Assembly: GCA_964474895.1 (NCBI GenBank)
Contig: CAYYUK010000005.1
Coordinates: 1-42,186 of the forward strand
Origin: CAYFNK01 sp964474895
GTDB taxonomy: Archaea; Nanobdellota; Nanobdellia; SCGC-AAA011-G17; PNOQ01
Length of the DNA: 42,186 nucleotides
Direction of reading: 5' to 3'
Numbering within the stretch: position 1 is the stretch's first letter; every line of letters starts with the position of its first letter. Of the stretch, positions 39,746-42,186 are shown one piece after another. A program made the position numbers and the translations under genes. The notes under the pieces are model-generated. The model was not told the origin of the DNA. It saw only the letters and a list, made by a program, of their open reading frames with translations, and did not search any database.

Positions 39746-40552
39746 ATGATAAAAAGAGGTATTATTTTTACGATAGGTATCCTATTCATTTGCTTATTAT
39801 TTCATTCCATTCAAGCAGCAGACTCTTACGTCGCTACAACAGGAAGCGATACAACTGGAAACGGATCGCAAGAAAATCCTTGGGAAACTATTCAATACGC
39901 AATTAACAACGTAATTGTAGGAGACATCATTCATGTAGCAAATGGAACTTATTCTGAAAACATAGATGTAAACAAATCAGTAAGCATAATTGGAGACGGA
40001 TACCAAAATACAACAGTTACTGCAACCTCGAGATTTGATCATGTATTTAATGTAATTGCTAATAATACAAACGTTAGTGGATTTACAATCAATGGATCAA
40101 CGGGCATAAATAAAGCAGGAATTAATCTTTACTATGTAACAAATTGTAACGTACTCCATAATAATGCTTCAAATAATGAATATGGAATTTACCTCTATTC
40201 TTCCCCTAACAACACTTTAACAAGTAACACTGCAAATTCAAACTATGAGGGTATTTACTTACTTTCTTCCTCTAACAATTCTATAATGAATAGCACTTTT
40301 AATTCAAACACAAGGGGCATAGATATATACGACTCAAATCACAGTGATATAACCAACAACACATTATTAAATAACAACCAAGATATTTATGATTCAAACA
40401 CAAACAATTATATTTCAAACCAATTTCTGAATAATCTCAATCCGACCCACACAATAATCTCCTTTACAGAAATAAACAGAGAGAAAAAATTTTGGAGAAT
40501 ATATTACATTCAATGTTTCTATGTATCACCCAAATGGAACAAACTGCTCTGA
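39746..40552 (+). CDS. Right-handed beta-helix surface protein, N-terminal fragment (frameshifted)
   Basis: The fragment has 268 codons, with a signal peptide (about 1-24, ILFICLLFHSIQAA). Then a NosD/pectate-lyase-like right-handed beta-helix follows: SDTTGNGSQENPWETIQYAINN and repeated N-rich coils such as NNEYGIYLYSSPNNTL and YEGIYLLSSSNNSI. From about residue 247 (base 40484) the frame is wrong: residues REKKFWRIYYIQCF have no family sense. Reading one base later gives FGEYITFNVSMYHPNGTNC, which continues the protein in the next entry. The true gene is therefore 39746-42110 with one extra base in the A6/T4 run at 40484-40493. Confidence 0.8.
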   Translation: MIKRGIIFTIGILFICLLFHSIQAADSYVATTGSDTTGNGSQENPWETIQYAINNVIVGDIIHVANGTYSENIDVNKSVSIIGDGYQNTTVTATSRFDHVFNVIANNTNVSGFTINGSTGINKAGINLYYVTNCNVLHNNASNNEYGIYLYSSPNNTLTSNTANSNYEGIYLLSSSNNSIMNSTFNSNTRGIDIYDSNHSDITNNTLLNNNQDIYDSNTNNYISNQFLNNLNPTHTIISFTEINREKKFWRIYYIQCFYVSPKWNKLL

Positions 40553-42110
40553 CTGTAATTATAGCATCATAACCAAACCAACAGAAATAATAAACATCAC
40601 AAAAACAGGAAACCAATTAACTGGGAACTTCACAACAAATAGACTAGGAATTTATTCAATAATAATCAATATAACTGATACAAATAGCAATACAGAAAAA
40701 AGAAAAATACACTTCTTCAGTAATGCAACGAGAAACAGAACAACAAAATATTATCTAAGAGACGTTGATGCAACACACGGACAGCCAACTAACTTTGGAT
40801 CTGGAAATGACGCTGCATCCCTCCTATTTACCCCACCAACATCAGAAGAAGAATGGAATTGTGTATGGTGGATTCAAAATTCAATAGATGTATTACCAAT
40901 AAACCCCATAGCAACATTAAAACAAGCAAATTTCTACACTTGGTACAAATCAAATGGAGATGGATTCTTTGGAATTCAAAGGTACGCCACGTATGATGCA
41001 ATAGTAAATAACCAATCAAATACAAGCACAAGTGCAGAATACACCTGGATCAACAAAAATATAACAGATTTAGATTGGTCAATGGACTATTCTTGGAGTT
41101 GGTATTGGATAACTGCAAAACATGCTAGCAGTTCAAATCTTCCTCATTGGTACACAAACGCAACGCAACCATCTTACATAAACTTAACTTATGTATACCC
41201 CCATACCCCTGAAATCAAAAATATATCAAATACAGATATCAACATACTTTCAGCAACTTCTCAACCAAGTAACATAAACAATGCAACAATAATCTTGGAT
41301 GGCGTAGGATCAACAGATTTAACAGTCCAAATGCCAGATTCATCTCTAACATATTATGCAAAATATGATGAAATAGAATGTAATCAAAGCAATTGTAATT
41401 TTACACAACTAGATGGGGAACTAATATTTAACCTAAACTTGGACTCAGAACACAACATAACAATATATTACGTTCCAACAGGAGACTCTTCTTCAAGTTC
41501 ATGGAAAACAAAGATAACCAAAAATACTGAAACTGAATTAGAACAAACATGGAAAAATATAATAAAAAACCAGCTATATGAATGGACTATCAAAGATTTC
41601 AAAATAATAGATACAATAGTATTTATCCCTGAAAAGAGATCTTCAAATGCAAAATTAAATATAAAACTATTAGATAAAAAACCAATAGAAACAGAAAATA
41701 CTGGAGATACATATCAATATCTTAACATTTCTACAAAAGATTTAGAAATAAAAGAGGCAAACATAAGCTTCAGAGTAAACAAATCATGGGCAAACACTAG
41801 AAAAGTAGTACTTTCAAGATACAATGAAGAATGGACAGATTTAGAAACAAAGCTTCTAAAAGTAGATGAAGATTATAAATACTACAAAGCAAAAACTCCT
41901 GGATTCAGCTATTTTGCAATTAGAGAGAAAAAACAAGATGTAATAGTAGAAAATAATATAGAAGACTTAACTGAAGAAAAAACAGAAGAAATCAGGGACA
42001 AAATAAACAAAGCAAATGAAATAATAAGAATAATTCTACTGGCCACATTAATAATTTTAATAATATCTTATTTTATTCATAAAAAAATAAAAAAGAAGGG
42101 GAAAAAGTAA
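40521..42110 (+). CDS. PGF-pre-PGF surface protein, C-terminal part of the frameshifted gene
   Basis: It is open from 40485 in this frame; the ATG at 40521 is probably not a real start. It contains a DNRLRD-type beta domain (about 40-190, TTKYYLRDVDATHGQPTNFG) and the PGF-pre-PGF domain near the C-terminus (NAKLNIKLLDKKP ... KTPGFSYFAIRE). A charged linker, a single membrane span (IIRIILLATLIILIISYF) and a lysine-rich tail KKIKKKGKK end the protein. Such proteins are anchored in the archaeal envelope. Together with 39746-40552 this would form a protein of about 787 residues. Confidence 0.8.
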   Translation: MYHPNGTNCSDCNYSIITKPTEIINITKTGNQLTGNFTTNRLGIYSIIINITDTNSNTEKRKIHFFSNATRNRTTKYYLRDVDATHGQPTNFGSGNDAASLLFTPPTSEEEWNCVWWIQNSIDVLPINPIATLKQANFYTWYKSNGDGFFGIQRYATYDAIVNNQSNTSTSAEYTWINKNITDLDWSMDYSWSWYWITAKHASSSNLPHWYTNATQPSYINLTYVYPHTPEIKNISNTDINILSATSQPSNINNATIILDGVGSTDLTVQMPDSSLTYYAKYDEIECNQSNCNFTQLDGELIFNLNLDSEHNITIYYVPTGDSSSSSWKTKITKNTETELEQTWKNIIKNQLYEWTIKDFKIIDTIVFIPEKRSSNAKLNIKLLDKKPIETENTGDTYQYLNISTKDLEIKEANISFRVNKSWANTRKVVLSRYNEEWTDLETKLLKVDEDYKYYKAKTPGFSYFAIREKKQDVIVENNIEDLTEEKTEEIRDKINKANEIIRIILLATLIILIISYFIHKKIKKKGKK

Positions 42111-42170
42111 GTATCACCTCTTTTTCCCTTCAAAAAAATAAGTGAATAGGCATCCAATTAAGGGGGGTTA

Positions 42171-42186
42171 ATGGAGAAAACAACCC
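42171..42186 (+). CDS. Possible start of the next gene (cut by window edge)
   Basis: ATG GAG AAA ACA ACC is preceded at 2-8 bases by AAGGGGGG, a strong ribosome-binding site. Only five codons are visible, so nothing can be said about the product. The 60 bases before it show no other feature. Confidence 0.35.

Noticed and set aside
40828..41031. Minus-strand frame within the PGF-pre-PGF gene
   Set aside because: It is antisense to a domain with clear family sense and has no start signals.

Overview
The window reads as a compact, AT-rich archaeal chromosome segment, most likely from a DPANN-type lineage (Woesearchaeota/Pacearchaeota-like; this placement is inference). The archaeal evidence is direct: deoxyhypusine synthase, an initiator tRNA with an A1:U72 pair and three G:C pairs in the anticodon stem, tRNA genes without encoded CCA, archaeal type IV pilins with two TadC/FlaJ-like proteins and a FlaI/VirB11-like ATPase, the archaeal trio OapA/ArvA-OapB/ArvB-OapC/ArvC, a PGF-pre-PGF surface protein and a TrmB-family regulator. 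Many genes have a TATA-like box centred about 25-28 bases upstream of the start codon, so their mRNAs should be leaderless. A smaller set (cold-shock protein, surface proteins, pilins, small membrane protein, acidic protein, nrdR) has a leader with a GGAGG or GGTGAT ribosome-binding site.

Layout: 1-4385 holds deoxyhypusine synthase (cut by the window edge), small unknown genes, a methyltransferase, a cold-shock protein, agmatinase/arginase and two membrane proteins. 4498-11830 has a TM2/DUF4352 protein, tRNA-Ser, a half-size MFS protein, SET and thermonuclease-like proteins, two large LamG-bearing pilins, a sodium:solute symporter and a SemiSWEET. 11885-15543 carries initiator tRNA, RNase HII and a short-armed SMC. 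15559-19440 has two exported, membrane-anchored surface proteins. 19529-22214 is a tight operon arvA-arvB-arvC plus an HTH-like protein and a PIN-like protein. 22268-29791 is a type IV pilus locus. 29834-31201 has three tRNAs and small metal-site proteins with an IscU/NifU-like scaffold. 31355-34979 is a nucleotide operon nrdR-nrdD-nrdG-dut. 35026-42186 holds an acidic protein, a TrmB regulator, a DNA ligase with a zinc-ribbon insertion, small proteins, a nitroreductase and a frameshifted PGF-pre-PGF surface protein.

How they fit: the nrd operon makes dNTPs anaerobically and removes dUTP. It appears to be controlled by its own first gene through a strong NrdR box just before an unusual CTG start codon. 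Agmatinase and deoxyhypusine synthase belong to linked polyamine and aIF5A-hypusination chemistry. The pilus locus, LamG pilins and repeat-domain surface proteins form a cell-surface programme, next to the ArvABC module that is linked to vesicle formation in haloarchaea. After small genes are added, no gene-free stretch exceeds about 300 bases. No rRNA, CRISPR array or insertion sequence was recognised.
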